Assembly: GCA_004431415.1 (NCBI GenBank)
Contig: QPMI01000017.1
Span: 310,001-374,000 of the forward strand
Direction of reading: 5' to 3'
DNA: 64,000 bases
Source: Cyanophora paradoxa
Taxonomy: Eukaryota; Glaucocystophyceae; Cyanophorales; Cyanophoraceae
The stretch's first letter is position 1. Each line of letters begins with the position of its first letter. The translations under genes and the position numbers were made by a program. Of the stretch, positions 29,280 through 40,095 are shown piece after piece. The notes below the pieces were generated by a model. That model was not told the origin of the DNA, did not search any database, and saw nothing but the letters and a program-made list of their open reading frames with translations.

Positions 29280-32200
29280 CTAGAAGAGGCCGAGGGTCAT
29301 GCGGCCGAGGCCCTTGCCCTCCTGCCAGTACGACTCCAGGAAGTGCTCGTGCCACCGCAGGTGCGCCTGCCGGGGCCGAAGCTTAAGGTGAGAGGGGGCG
29401 GGGCCGGGGGACGGGCGGGGCGGGGCGGGGACCTTCTGCTGGGGGCTGGGGGCGGGGAGGGACTGGAGGTAGCCGGCCCAGCGGCGGTGCCAGTGGAGGC
29501 GGTTGCGGGGGTCGTCGAAGGGCGCCACCCCGCGGTCCTTCTCGTCCAGCAGCAGCGCGTCCACCGCCTGGCGGCCCGTGAGTCAGCGAAAGAGGAGACG
29601 AAAGGAGCGGGGGGCGGGCACAGCGACGGCGTCGGCGTCGATGAGGGTGACGACGCCGTCCCGCACGCTCGTCAGCCCCGCCAGCACCGCCCGCAGCCGG
29701 CACCAGCGCGCCCCCGCCACCGCCGCCCCGCTGGCCCCGGGTCGCGCCCCCACTCCGAGCCGCGGCCGCGCCGCCGCCGGCTGCAGCACCTGCGCGGAGC
29801 GGGCGAGGCTCAGATCGCTCAGACGTGATCATGGGGCGGGGGGTACGCGGACGCGGAGGAGGTCGGGCTCCGGGGCGCCGCGCTCGGTGACGCGGACGGC
29901 GCGGACGGCGTCGGCGAGCTCGGGGCCGTACTCGGCGGCCCAGCGGCCCAGCACCGCCCCGTAGAGCTCCGGCACCGAGCGCGCCTCCAGCAGCCGCTCC
30001 GCCGCCGCCCGCACCGTCTCGTGCCGCCCGTGCAGCCTGCCGAGAAGAAGAAACAGCTCAGAAGACGCGGGGGAGCTCGAGTGAGACATGAGAGGAGGCG
30101 GACGCGAGCTCGTCGGCGAAGAGGCGGAGGAAGAGGGGCGGGCGGGGCAGCTCCTTGAGGCGCGCCAGCACGGAGGCCGCCGTCTCGGGGGCGAGGCGCT
30201 TGGCCGCCAGCGCGAGGCGGCGCTCGACGAGGTCCAGCTGCTGGTCGGGGCGGAGGAGGGCGGGGACGGCGAGGGCGCGGAGGCCCCGGGTGCGCACGAG
30301 GGCCCGCGCGAGGCGGTGCGAGGCCGGCGAGGCGCCCAGCGAGACGACGAGGAGGAGGCCCCGGGGGAGGGCGGCGGGGAGCCAGCGGAGCTCCAGGAGC
30401 CGCAGATCGCATGCGGCGGCGCCGGCGCCGGCGCCGGCGCCGGCCGGCGGGCCCCGCAGCTCGTCCACGGCGTCGAGGACGAGCACGAGGAGGCCGCCCC
30501 GCGGCACCGCCCGCGCCGTGTCTGCGCCACGGCGAAACTTGTGAGCGCGACGGAAAGTAGAACTCGAAGGGCGCACCGCGGAGGAGGCGGTTGAACATGC
30601 GGACGAGGTCGCGCGCGTCGGCACCGGAGGCGGCGGCGACGCCGTCGGCGGCCACCTCGTCGGCGTGCTGCGGGGCCCGCGCCGCGAGGTCCGCCGCGAT
30701 CGCCCGCATGGCGCCCTGCGCGTCCAGCCGCAGTCCGCCGCCCCCGCCGCCCCCAAGTGGTACACCAGCGCCGCCCGCGTCGCTCCGGGGCGCGCCCCCG
30801 CTCCCGCCCACCGCCGCGCCTGCCCGCCGTTAGACGCACGCTTGCATAGAAAAGAGGTGGGGGAACAGAGGGCGCGGGCACCCAGGCGGCGAGGAGGGCG
30901 GACTTTCCGGCGCCGCGGTCCCCCGTGACCACCACGCTGGGGACCTCCTCCCCCGCCGCCTCCTCCCCGCCCCGCGCCGCTGCGCCGCCGCCCCTCAGAG
31001 GCGGCAGAGGATGGAGGGACGGAGAGCTGAGGAGGGCGCGCCGGCGGCGGCGAGGCGGTCGAGGGACGCGAAGAGGTCGCGGCGCTCGACCCAGCCGCGC
31101 ACGAGGGCGCAGCCGAGCGCCTCGGAGGCCCGCAGCGCCCGGCTCGGGCCCTCGCCGGCCCCCTCCAGCGGGAAGCAGCCGGCGACGGCGGCGCGGAAGT
31201 GCGCGAGGACCGCCTCGGCGAGCTCGCGGGGCGGGAGGCGGCCCCGCAGGAGCGGCAGCCCGCTCGCCCGCACCTCCTCCCGCAGCGCCCGCATCCGCTC
31301 CTCCGCGTACGCGCCCTCGGCCCCGCCGCCCCGCCGCGGCGGCCGTACTCCTCCTCCTCCTCCTCCTCCTCCTCGCCCTCCTCCCGGATGTAGAAGAGGG
31401 AAGTGGGGCAGGGCGGGGGCACCGCCGGCGGCTCCAGCGCCGCCGCGGCGGCCTCGGCGGGCTCCTCGGGCGTCCCGTCGAAGCGCAGGCGCCGGCGGGC
31501 GCGCCCGGCGTGCGCGGGGCCGGCGCCGCCCCGCCCCCGCCCCCGCCGCCCCGCCGCCGGCCTCCCGCTCGTGCTGGAGCCGCAGGAGCGCCCCGTACCG
31601 CATCTCCAGCTGCGCCGCCCCTCAGAAGGGACCCCGGAGACACCGAAGGGGCGGCGGGCCTCGGTGACGGAGCGGTCGGGGTACAGGGAGACGAAGGGGA
31701 ACTCCTCGGCGGCCGCGCGCACCGTCGCCGCCAGCAGCGCGTCCCGCGGGGCCCCCGGCGCCTGGTGCCAGCCGTACCGCTGCCCCAGCTGCCCGGCCCC
31801 CGCTCGGCCTAAGGACCCGGACCCGGACCCGAGGGGGTGCTTGGGGGGGGGGGGGGGGGGGGTACGGCACCATGCCGAGGAAGAAGGGGCGGCAGCGGTC
31901 GACCTCGCGGAGGCAGAGGGAGAGGGCGCGCCCCGCCCGCGACTCGTGCTCCGTGATGCCCCTGTACCCCCCAAGGCGAGGCGGGGTTGGGCGGGCCGGC
32001 GCGGGGGCGAGCGCGGACGCATATGGCGGACCAGCGGAGGTCGACGACGACGAATCCGAGGGAGCGCTGGGCGCAGGCGTGGGCGAGCGCCGGCGCCGCG
32101 ATGCGCATGAGCGCCTCGCGCTCCGGCCCAAAGTCCAGGAAGGTGCTGCTCACGAAGAGCCGCACCGTCCGCTCCCGCAGGCACGCCCCCAGGTCCGCCC

Positions 32201-32600
32201 CCGGCACCCGCCCCGCCGCCTCTGCGTGGCACGCCAATCAGGCTAAGGAAAGCCGAGCGGGGCGGGGCGGGGCGGGGCGGACCGGGGAGGGTCAGCTGGG
32301 GTGCCTCTGGCTCGCGGCGGCGGCGGTGGGCCGGCAGCGCCGGCTCGCTCACGGAGCGGTGCAGGCCGGACCCGTCCTCCGACGCGCCCCCCGCCGCCGC
32401 CTCCGGCGTCGCTGCCGCCGACGAGGCGAGGGCCGAGTAGAGGGGCGGCGAGCGCGTCCTGCGGGGCCGGGGCCGTGCCGGGGGCGCGCCGTGAGCGAGC
32501 GGACGGGCGAGGCGCGAGCGGGTGGGAAGCTTGGGAGGCGCACCCGAACGAGCTCAGGTCACGGGAGCTGGGCACGGGCGACAGCGAGAGGACGTCCAGC
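29280..32600 (-). CDS. DUF4062-NACHT STAND NTPase, nephrocystin-3/TEP1-like
   Basis: STAND NTPases are ATP-driven switches; relatives with this N-terminal domain are NPHP3 (cilia), TEP1 and NWD1. Reading down the minus strand: a Ser-rich lead (LLDVLSLSPVPSS, LHRSVSEPALPAH), then DUF4062 with ERTVRLFVSSTFLDFGPERE, LGFVVVDLRWS, GITEHESRAGRALSLCLREV and QLGQRYGWHQAPG. A charged linker with a Glu run follows (31350-31390). The NACHT NTPase has Walker A VVVTGDRGAGKSALLAAW (30930-30880) and Walker B LLVLVLDAVDELRG (30500-30460). C-terminal helices include RLAPETAASVLARLKELP, and the end is LESYWQEGKGLGRMTLGLF with stop 29282-29280. Tandem TPR or WD repeats of the animal relatives are not obvious. 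An intron holds G20 at 31843-31862. No in-frame ATG was found in the 5'-most exon, which overlaps the start of the SET gene on the other strand. Confidence 0.75.
31843..31862 (+). repeat. G20 homopolymer in intron
   Basis: Twenty G within an intron of the NACHT gene, in the DUF4062 part. Length may vary or be misread. Confidence 0.75.
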
Positions 32601-32639
32601 AGGCCCGAGACGGGGCGCCGCGGGCCCGCGGCCGCCCGC

Positions 32640-33826
32640 CGCCCGTAGGCCGCCCGCGCTTTACGAGCGCCACTACCGCCCCCGCGCCGGCGAGCCGGCC
32701 TGCATCCGTATCGTGGTGCGGCCCGCGCGGCCGCACGCCGCGCGCGCCCCGCCGATCGGGCGCTGCGGAAGGACCTGGACGGCTCGGAGGATGCGGGGAC
32801 GTCGCGGCGTGGGAGCGCGCCGTCCGCTGCTTCTGCGAGGACGCCGGGGTCCGGGCGCGCGGCCGCGCCCTCGTCCAGGCCCGCGCGCGCGGACGCGCAG
32901 GGCCCGCGGCCGCCCTCCTCCGCCTCTTAGGCGGGGCGGCGCAGGTGGGCCGCATCGTGGACGCGAGGGACCCGGCGCACGACGGCGGGCGCGGCTTCGG
33001 GCTCTTCTGCCGGGCGGGGAGCGGCGGGATCGCGCCCGACACGGTCCTCCTGGAGTACGCCGGGGAGGTTGTGGAGGACCGGGGGGCCCCGCCCGACCTC
33101 GAGGCGGCCGGGCCCGCCGCCCGCGCCGCCTGGCTCGCCTCCCTCCTCTCCCAGAGGCGAGCGAGCCAGCTGGCCGCCCGGGCCTGCCTGCGGGCCCGCC
33201 GGCTTAGACGGGGTGGGCGGGCGGGCAGGTTCGACCTGGGGCTGCAGGAGAGCGCGACGACGGCGTGGGAGGACGTGGAGGGCATGCTCGCCGTCCGCGC
33301 CGACCGCGCCCGGAACGAGGCCGCCGCCGCCAACGACTACCGGCCCGCCCCCCTCCCATCCGCCCCTCGCGCCCCCCGGGCCTGACGCGGAGGCGCAGGG
33401 GCGGGCCGGAGCCGCGGGCAGCGAACGTGAGCATCGTCGAGGCCTGCATCGACGGCTGGCCGCGGTGCTCTCCCCGCCCCACCGCTGTCGCGCCCCCTGA
33501 CAGGACCGCCCCAGGGCCTTCCTTGTGGCAGCGCCGCCGCCGCGGCGGGCCGACCTGCCGCGCCCACCGCGCGCGGGGCGGCGCCCCATCGCCGATGGCG
33601 AGCAGCTGCTCCTCGACTACGGCGGGGGGTACTGGCAGAGCCGCCAGGTGCGGCACGCCGGCACCGGACCCCGCCGCTGCCCCCGCACATGTGCACGCCC
33701 GCCCCTCACGCTCCCCAGGGGTGGGAGCGGGAGCTGGCTGATCTGCGTGCCGCCCTCGGCCGCGGCGACGTTCAGGGCTCCGGGGCGGAAGCGCCAGAGG
33801 AGGCGGAAGCTCCGGCGGGCGGCTAG
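32640..33826 (+). CDS. SET-domain protein (lysine methyltransferase family)
   Basis: SET enzymes move methyl groups from S-adenosylmethionine to lysines of histones or other proteins. Exons show ALYERHYRPRAGEPACIRIV, WERAVRCFCEDAGVRARG, then the SET core: DGGRGFGLFCRAGSGGIAPD (start of SET-N), VLLEYAGEVVED, and after an intron NVSIVEACIDGWPRDRPRAF. The SET-C block is ADGEQLLLDYGGGYWQS, matching the G-E-x-L-x-x-DYG-x-x-Y pattern with the catalytic Tyr. The last exon is GWERELADLRAALGRGDVQG, ending EEAEAPAGG with TAG 33824-33826. The usual NHS/C motif is not preserved as such, so activity is uncertain. The start is not fixed: no ATG precedes the first exon in frame, and the 5' end overlaps the first exons of the minus-strand NACHT gene. 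Confidence 0.72.
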
Positions 33827-34430
33827 GGCCTCATTCGCCTGAACCCATTCTCCAAGAATGTGCGGGTGTACCCCCCGCTGAAGCTTCATGCGGGCCCGGG
33901 GTGCCAGGCGAGAGGCGACGGAGGCCCGGCCGAGCCGGCGCGGCGCGGCCGGCGGTCGCGAGTCGCCCCGGCCGGGCACGGCGGCGCGCAGCCCGGCGCC
34001 GCGGCGGGATCCCGGAGCCTTCGAAGGCGCGCTGCTAGAGAGCGCCGGCCTCAGCTCGACGCCGAGGGCCGGGACCTGTAGTGCGGCTCTCAAGCCGTCC
34101 CGCACCCAGGTCTAGATTGATCTAAATCTCCAGAGAGTGGCGCTGCGCCCTGGACTCTCAGGAACTACGCCCTTCCGTCACCGCGTCGGCACCGAGCCGC
34201 TTCGAAACTCTCAAGACAGCACATGTACTTGAATAAATTCAATCGAAGCTCTAACATTGTAAAGAATTTAAAGAATCCACAAAGACTAAAAACGAGCTGC
34301 AGGGAGATCCGGAGGCCTATAGGCCCGGGAAGGGGCCTGGGCCTGGGCCTGCAAGCGAAGCGAGGGCCCGGAAGCCTTGAAGAGGCCTCCAGGCTCCAGC
34401 TCCGGTTCGGATCTTTTGCGCCCCGGCCCC
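33827..34430. other. Intergenic between convergent genes, no gene seen
   Basis: Holds the 3' flanks of the SET and PWWP genes. Open frames on both strands at 33860-34115 have composition-driven sequences without family likeness. 34220-34300 is A/T-rich. Confidence 0.45.
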
Positions 34431-36359
34431 TCAGGCGATCACGAAGCGGTACTCCTGCACCGCCTCGCCCTGCGCGGAGGGCACGGAATCGGTTCGACAT
34501 CGGCACGGGGCGCTGTTCATTTCGCGGGGCGCGAACATCCTTGGAGCAGTGCTTGTAGCGCCGCAGGAGCGGGCCCGGGGGCTCGCAGCGGAACCAGAGG
34601 CGCGCAGCGTGCCAGTCGTTGTCCGCGCTCCAGAAAACGTCCACAACTTTGGGCGCCGCGCCCGGGGGGAAATCCGGCGGGGCGGCGCCCTGGGGCTCGA
34701 GGCTGCTCGGGTCCGCGGGGAGTACGCTCGTGTTGATTCGGAGGAGGATCTCATGGCCCTGCGGGAAGGGTACAGTGAGTGCGGGTTAAAGAAGCAAGAT
34801 CAAGAGGGGTACAGGAAGAGCACCTGCCCAGCATCTGCCTCGACCACGCAAAGCTCTGTGTCTTGACCAGCGCCCTCCAAAAACATTATGGCTTGTCGTC
34901 CAGTTCCTGCGGCGGCGAGTCATGATCATGCGTGGCGAATTCGAAGGGCCAGGGCAGCATTCATGAGCGGGGTACAACAAGTACCGTCGGGGAGGCCGCG
35001 GGTCGTGATGTTCCAGGCGCGCCAGTTGAACGCGGGCTGGCCGGCTCGAGGGGCGGCCTCCATCGCGGCGGCGGGAGCTGGAAGAGCCTGTGCCACAGGG
35101 GCCGCGGGGACCGGCGCGGGAGCCGCGGCCGCGGGGGCCGCTGGGGCCGGCGCGGCGGCGGCGGGCTCCTTCCGAGCTCGCTTGGCCGGGGTTGCACTCT
35201 GGCTCGGGCCGGCCTCGCCGCCGTCCGCCCGGCCCCGGCCCCGGCGGCGATCGACCGGGGAGACGCCTGGAAGGAGATGTGAGCTCTACAGCGGGAAAAA
35301 GCGGGCGGAATTCGAAGGCAGGGCGCACCGGAGCCTCCGTCGGAAGCGGGCGCCGCCTCGCCTGCGGGGGAGGACCGTCAGCGCCATCAGCGCCGACAGC
35401 GGCGGCGAGGTGGGAAGCGGGAGGGTGGGGGGGCGGAGAGAAGGGGGGGGGGGGGGCGGGAGGGGGGGGCGGGGAGTCGGGGGGGGGGGGTCGGACGGAC
35501 GGGTAGGGGTATACTTAGGGATAGGAGTAGGGGAGGGGGGGAGGAGTGTGTGTGTAGGGGGGGGTGGGGGAAGGGGAGGGGGGTGGCAGAGGGGGGGTGA
35601 AGAGGGCAGGGGTAGAGAGTTAGGTTTGAGGGGTGGGGGAGGGGGAGGAAAGGGAGGGGGAGAAGGGGGGGGAGGGAGAGGGGGGGTGAGGGGCGGGGCG
35701 GGAGCTCGCACCCTCGGAGGAGAGGGTGGCCGGTGACAGCGGCGCCTCCTCCTCCTCCTCGAGCTCGTCCTCCTCTGCGAGGGCGACCGTCGGTCAGGCC
35801 GGCGCTCGAGCAGAGGGCGAAGGGAGGGCGAGGCGGGGGCACCGGGGGCGGCGGCGTCGAGCACGGCCCGCAGGTCGCTCTGGAAGCGGGCTCGCACGGG
35901 GTCCTCCTCCACATCGCGCGCCACGCACAGGCTCTCTGCGAAGGGTCTCGCCGCCCCTCGCGGGACCTGGAACCTGCATTCATTCGCAGTTCGCGCGCAT
36001 GCATGAGAGAGAGAATTGACGGCCTGTATATTTGGGCACCAGCTAATGCCCCGGAGGTGGGCAGATGCGGCTGGGTCACCCAGGGTGCGGACCCAGACGT
36101 GCCCTTCGTCCGCCTTCGCCGGTTCGCCCACGAGAGTCTCGAAGCGCCGGCGGTCATCTTCGGACACGTCGTTAGCGCTCACGAGCTGCGGGGCGCGTGA
36201 TCATAAGCGTACGCAATTACGGCAGAACTGCAGCACGGCAAATCAGGAGCGCACGCGACCGGGCCAATGTGTCGTCTTGCAGAGGCTCCTGAAGGAGACG
36301 GCAACGAGAGTGCCAACGTCCAAATTCGGTTCCGCAGCGGACCCCGCGCGAAGTACCAT
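34431..36359 (-). CDS. PWWP-domain chromatin-associated protein
   Basis: PWWP domains read methylated histone lysines and DNA. Exon 1 starts MVLRAGSAAEPNLDVGTLVA and continues VSFRSLCKTTHWPGR; spliced in phase to LVSANDVSEDDRRRFETLVG and EGHVWVRTL. Together this matches the PWWP core, with HWPG as the PWWP motif. Next come VPRGAARPFAESLCVARDVE and FQSDLRAVLDAAAP. A long G-tract intron (about 35400-35720) separates this from an Ala/Pro linker with the nuclear-signal-like PAKRARKE. The C-terminal half reads FNWRAWNITTRGLPDG, RQAIMFLEGAGQDTEL, GHEILLRINTSVLPAD, VVDVFWSADNDWHAARLWF and EAVQEYRFVIA, stop 34433-34431; I do not recognise this domain. It begins 23 bp downstream of the next gene on the same strand. 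Confidence 0.65.
35400..35720 (+). repeat. Polypurine G-tract region in intron
   Basis: Nearly pure G/A on the plus strand with many runs of 4-14 G, so strong potential for G-quadruplexes. The transcript of the PWWP gene (minus strand) carries the C/T-rich strand, like a very long polypyrimidine tract. Confidence 0.85.
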
Positions 36360-36382
36360 ATCGCCTGCGTCGAGACTCCCGG

Positions 36383-37408
36383 TTAGCAATTATACGTAAA
36401 CGTGCGTGACTGCAGCTGGAAGAGAAGGGGCCTACTGAGGCGAATGTACTCGAGAGACGCGATATGCGAGGTGACGTGGGAGATCCGTTGCTTGGCCTGA
36501 TCGACATGGTCGGGGTGACCCATGCCGTCGAGGCTCTCCGAGTCGATGCTGAAGCCCACGAGGCGCTGTGCGTGGCGCAGGCTCTGGACGAGGCGCTCAG
36601 AATCCAGCGCCTTCAAGGGCGCCGGCGCATGCTTCTTTTTCTTGCTGGCGCCGCTCGAGCTCTCCGTTTCGTCGATGAAACAGCGGCGCAGGTCGACTTT
36701 CTGCAGGTGTCGACAGGCGACATCCAGCAGGTTTTCCCACTGCTGTTTGCTCGGCCGCTGATGCTCCAGCTGCTTCGAGCTGCGCATTGAACTGCGTGTC
36801 GTCCTTGAGCTTCCGCCTGCAGCTGCCGTCGCTGCAGCTGCCGTCGGAACCGCCGCGAATGCCGCAGTGGCTACGGCAGCCGCAGCCGCGGCCGGAGCGC
36901 TAGCGGGCGCTGCGAGGAGCAGGTTGCGAGCCGCGAGGGTGTCGAGCTTGGCATCGCGAATTGCTTCACTGAGCGTATCGAACGCTTGCTGGCGCAACAC
37001 GGCCCCGTCGATGACGAGCGTGCGGACGGGGCCAAGAATCACGAGCTCGTCGAGGAAAGCTGCTGTAACGACGCCTCCGTAGAGCCGAAGTACCGCGCTG
37101 CCGTCTGCGACTGTTGAGCGAGCGAGCTCCCTGGCCAGATTCGAACAGCCGGAAGCGCGCGTAAGAAGACAACCGGCCCATAATGCAATCTCCTTCAGGC
37201 TGCCGGAGGTGATCGTGGTGAGCCGCGCTGTGAGGTCGCTGATCAAATTCTCAAACTGCTCATCGCTGAGCTCGGCCGCAGCTACTTCGTCGGGGAACTT
37301 GATTGCCATGGATTCAATCTTGCGAGGAACCGCCGGAAGCCTGCTGGGATCGCTGATCTGGGAGAGATCCCACGTGTAGATGCCATGATGTAGATGGGGC
37401 TGCGCCAT
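36383..37408 (-). CDS. Single-exon leucine/alanine-rich protein, unknown
   Basis: Uninterrupted frame of 341 residues from MAQPHLHHGIYTWDLSQI to LLFQLQSRTFTYNC. Segments such as SDEQFENLISDLTARLTTIT, AVLRLYGGVVTAAFLDELVI, LVIDGAVLRQQAFDTLSEAI and RHLQKVDLRRCFIDETE have the spacing of irregular leucine-rich repeats. A 45-residue Ala-rich run and a Lys-rich patch (KKKKH) sit in the middle. It is one of very few genes here with no intron and its GC content is lower, which suggests a retrocopy or a recently acquired gene. Its stop is 23 bp before the PWWP gene start on the same strand. Confidence 0.6.
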   Translation of the reverse strand: MAQPHLHHGIYTWDLSQISDPSRLPAVPRKIESMAIKFPDEVAAAELSDEQFENLISDLTARLTTITSGSLKEIALWAGCLLTRASGCSNLARELARSTVADGSAVLRLYGGVVTAAFLDELVILGPVRTLVIDGAVLRQQAFDTLSEAIRDAKLDTLAARNLLLAAPASAPAAAAAAVATAAFAAVPTAAAATAAAGGSSRTTRSSMRSSKQLEHQRPSKQQWENLLDVACRHLQKVDLRRCFIDETESSSGASKKKKHAPAPLKALDSERLVQSLRHAQRLVGFSIDSESLDGMGHPDHVDQAKQRISHVTSHIASLEYIRLSRPLLFQLQSRTFTYNC

Positions 37409-38245
37409 CTTGGAGATGATGAGCTTTTCGAGGCTGGAATGCTTCCAGGAATTGCCGTTGGTCCAAACTTTGCCCGCGGCCTGGCCCCGAAAGCGTCAGG
37501 CCGCGCCGAGGTCGGATCGATATCGGCAAGATCGGGGCGCTATTTCGTGACCCGCAATGAGATCTTTGCGCACCATCATGCTTTCGGAGGGACGGACAGC
37601 CCTGAGAACGGCTCCGGTGCGATTTCGGGGTTCGCAGGCGAATGCTCCTTCCGAAGCCTGGCGGGCGGCAGGACCTCCTACGAAGCCTGGCGGGCGGCTT
37701 CAAATGCTATTTCTGCGACGCTCTTACGCCGCTGACGCGCCGCCGACGATGCCAATTCAGCTGAATCCGACAACCTGGGTACGGGCTCTCATCGACTGGG
37801 TACGGCGCCTACGTTCTTCAAGCTCAGCGGCTTGCAATTGCGGCTCGGATCCGGCTCGCGGGAGGCGACGCCCGCGCACGCAGCCGCTGCTGCGCGCGCA
37901 TGCGCAGCGCACGTATTTTGCTTCGAGCCCGCGGACATGTACAGTAGCTATAGCAGCGCTGCCCGCGACGTCCGACGGTCGACTCCGGGCCGCGAGCAGG
38001 GCTAGCGCAGCAGCGGCGCGCGCCGCTGCGTACGGCGCGTCACACGGCGTGCGCGCGAGCCGCGCAAAACAACAGCCGTACGAGCAATTGCAACACGTAA
38101 GCTTCCGAATGCTATGATACATAAACGCGACCCGGGGAGGGGAGTGTGACGGGGGACAGGGGAGTTCAGGGATGCCAAGAAGGAAGGGGAGGGCGCCGGT
38201 CGGGCGAGGAGGGCAGGAGAGGGCCGGGCCCGGGGCGGGCGGCCG
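37409..38245. other. Intergenic, no gene seen
   Basis: A 186-codon plus-strand frame starting at 37557 spans most of it but has no family likeness and a composition like random GC-rich DNA. A GAAGCCTGGCGGGCGGC unit occurs twice near 37655-37695. Confidence 0.4.
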
Positions 38246-39872
38246 CTAGACGACGACGGCGGCGGGGTGCGTCTCGGTGATGTCGTGGAGGCAGAGCGGG
38301 CACGTCCGCTTGATCGCCAGCCACCGGTCGATGCAACCCCGGTGGAAGAAGTGCCTGCGGCCGCGCCGGCTCAGAACTCAGAACACGGGACTGAGCTTGC
38401 GCGTTCGAGGGGGCGGCGGCGGCGGGGCACCTGCAGGGGAGCTGGCGGAGCTCGGCGCCGGGCTCGTAGGCCTCCATGCACATGACGCAGCTCGCGTCCT
38501 CCTCGGGCATGAGCCCCGGCGCGAAGACGGCCTTCGGCACCGCCTCCACCTGCTCCCTGCCCCGCGCCCCTCCGCTCGTTCCGGCGCTGCCAGGGGAGGA
38601 GGGATGGGAGGGAGGGGCGCACGAGGTGGCCTGGAGGCGCTGCGCGGAGTTCGGGGCGAGGCGCGCCGCGAAGAACATGAGGGGCAGGAGGCACGGGAGG
38701 CAGAAGCAGAGGAGGCAGGGGGGGAGGAACGGGAGCGCCACGGCCGCGAAGGACTGCGGGGGAGGGGGAGGAGTCAGGGAGGGGGGGGGGGGGGGGGGAG
38801 GTGTGCGCACGAGAGACAGGAGGACGATGCAGAGCGTGTAGAGGGGGTAGGCGGTCACCTTGCAGGTGGGGCAGCGGTATATGCAGGCGACGCCGAAGAC
38901 CCACCTACCCCCCACCCGCCGCCGGGTGAACGTTCGCCGACGCGGGCGGGCGGCGGAGGGGAGGGGCGGGGCGGCACCAAGCGACGGCGAAGATGCAGAG
39001 GAGCCCCTGGACGGAGCGGAAGCAGGAGGCGGCGGGGGAGCGCGGGCGTCCCGGCCGCCGCCGGGGGGGCGTGCCGGGGAGGCGCCCGTCCTCCCCGTTG
39101 TCCATCGCGTTCGGCGGTGACTCGCTGCGGACCGTCCCGGGGGACCCCGGCGCGTCCGAGAGCTCGTCCTCCTCCAGCTCCGCGATGGGGTCCTCCCGCA
39201 CCGACGGCACCGCCAGCGCGAACAGCGACGTCAGGATGCTCAGCGCCTGCATGCAGATCTGCGGCGGGCGCGTCGGCTGGCGCTGCGGCCGCGCCGCTGG
39301 GCGCCGCGGACCCTGCCCATCAGCCACTCGTGGAGGGGCTGCGACGTCTCCATCTCCCAGCACCTCAACAAGATCACGCAGCCGACCACAACCTGGGCGG
39401 CCGTTCCGTGAGCGCGGGCGCGGCCTAGGCCCCAGGCAATCGAGCGCGTACCTCTGATGTATAGTATATCAAGCTCAGACCGGCAATGACCGGCGCGAGC
39501 TCGATGCTGCCGACAACGCCGCCCACGGTCAAAGGAATCGGCGACGGCGGCGGCAGTACACCCGCGCCCGCTAGAGAAAACGAATGCAGATACATATGCG
39601 GCCGTGCCCTATGGATCGAATACTTCGCACCTCATCTCCCGCGAGATGTGATTCCTGGTCATGCGGACTGAAGCTGTCCGGGCCAGGTTCGCGCGCTGCG
39701 AGACGGTTCGAGCGATTCGCCTGGGCCCCGACGATGACGACCCCCGCGCCGCGCTGCTCGCTGGCTGGTCGACGTCCACGGCACTTGACGGACTGACGGC
39801 GGCTGCCGCAGCGACAGCGGCCTCGCCCCGTACGATCGTTCCATCCGCTAAGATACGCGTCGGGCCCGTCAT
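38246..39872 (-). CDS. Membrane RING-H2 E3 ubiquitin ligase
   Basis: Probable membrane-bound ubiquitin ligase. The N-terminus [20 protein letters not shown] is a Ser/Ala-rich cytosolic stretch; a splice in phase (about 39639-39511) joins [10 protein letters not shown] to [19 protein letters not shown]. Hydrophobic spans follow: [56 protein letters not shown] and [20 protein letters not shown]. The C-terminal RING-H2 is split by an intron: [19 protein letters not shown] and [20 protein letters not shown], then C and [13 protein letters not shown] with stop 38248-38246. All eight zinc ligands are visible. Layout resembles plant four- or five-pass RING-H2 proteins. An intron holds G18 at 38781-38798. 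Confidence 0.8.
38781..38798 (+). repeat. G18 homopolymer in intron
   Basis: Eighteen G in an intron of the membrane RING-H2 gene. Confidence 0.75.
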
Positions 39873-40095
39873 TTCGACACGAGCCTAAACGCCGCCGCCG
39901 TGTCGACCCAGGCCGCAGCCAGCTGGACGGGTACCGCAATTCGTGAGACCCTAGTCAGGCTCCTCGAGCTCCCTCTTCCCCCCATGTAGCTAAAGCTCGC
40001 GAAGCGCATGCGCGTGCTCGACAATGGCTTATGTTCGCAGGTTTACACGGGTTCGGGTCGGGGAGGGGTGCGGCGCGGCGCCTGCGGCCGGTGGC

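Noticed and set aside
29829-31643. Long minus-strand open frame of 604 codons inside the NACHT gene
   Set aside because: It keeps only parts of the true exons; much of it is read in a composition-driven frame through introns.
37557-38117. Plus-strand frame of 186 codons
   Set aside because: Ser/Arg/Ala-rich with no conserved motif; looks like GC-rich intergenic DNA.
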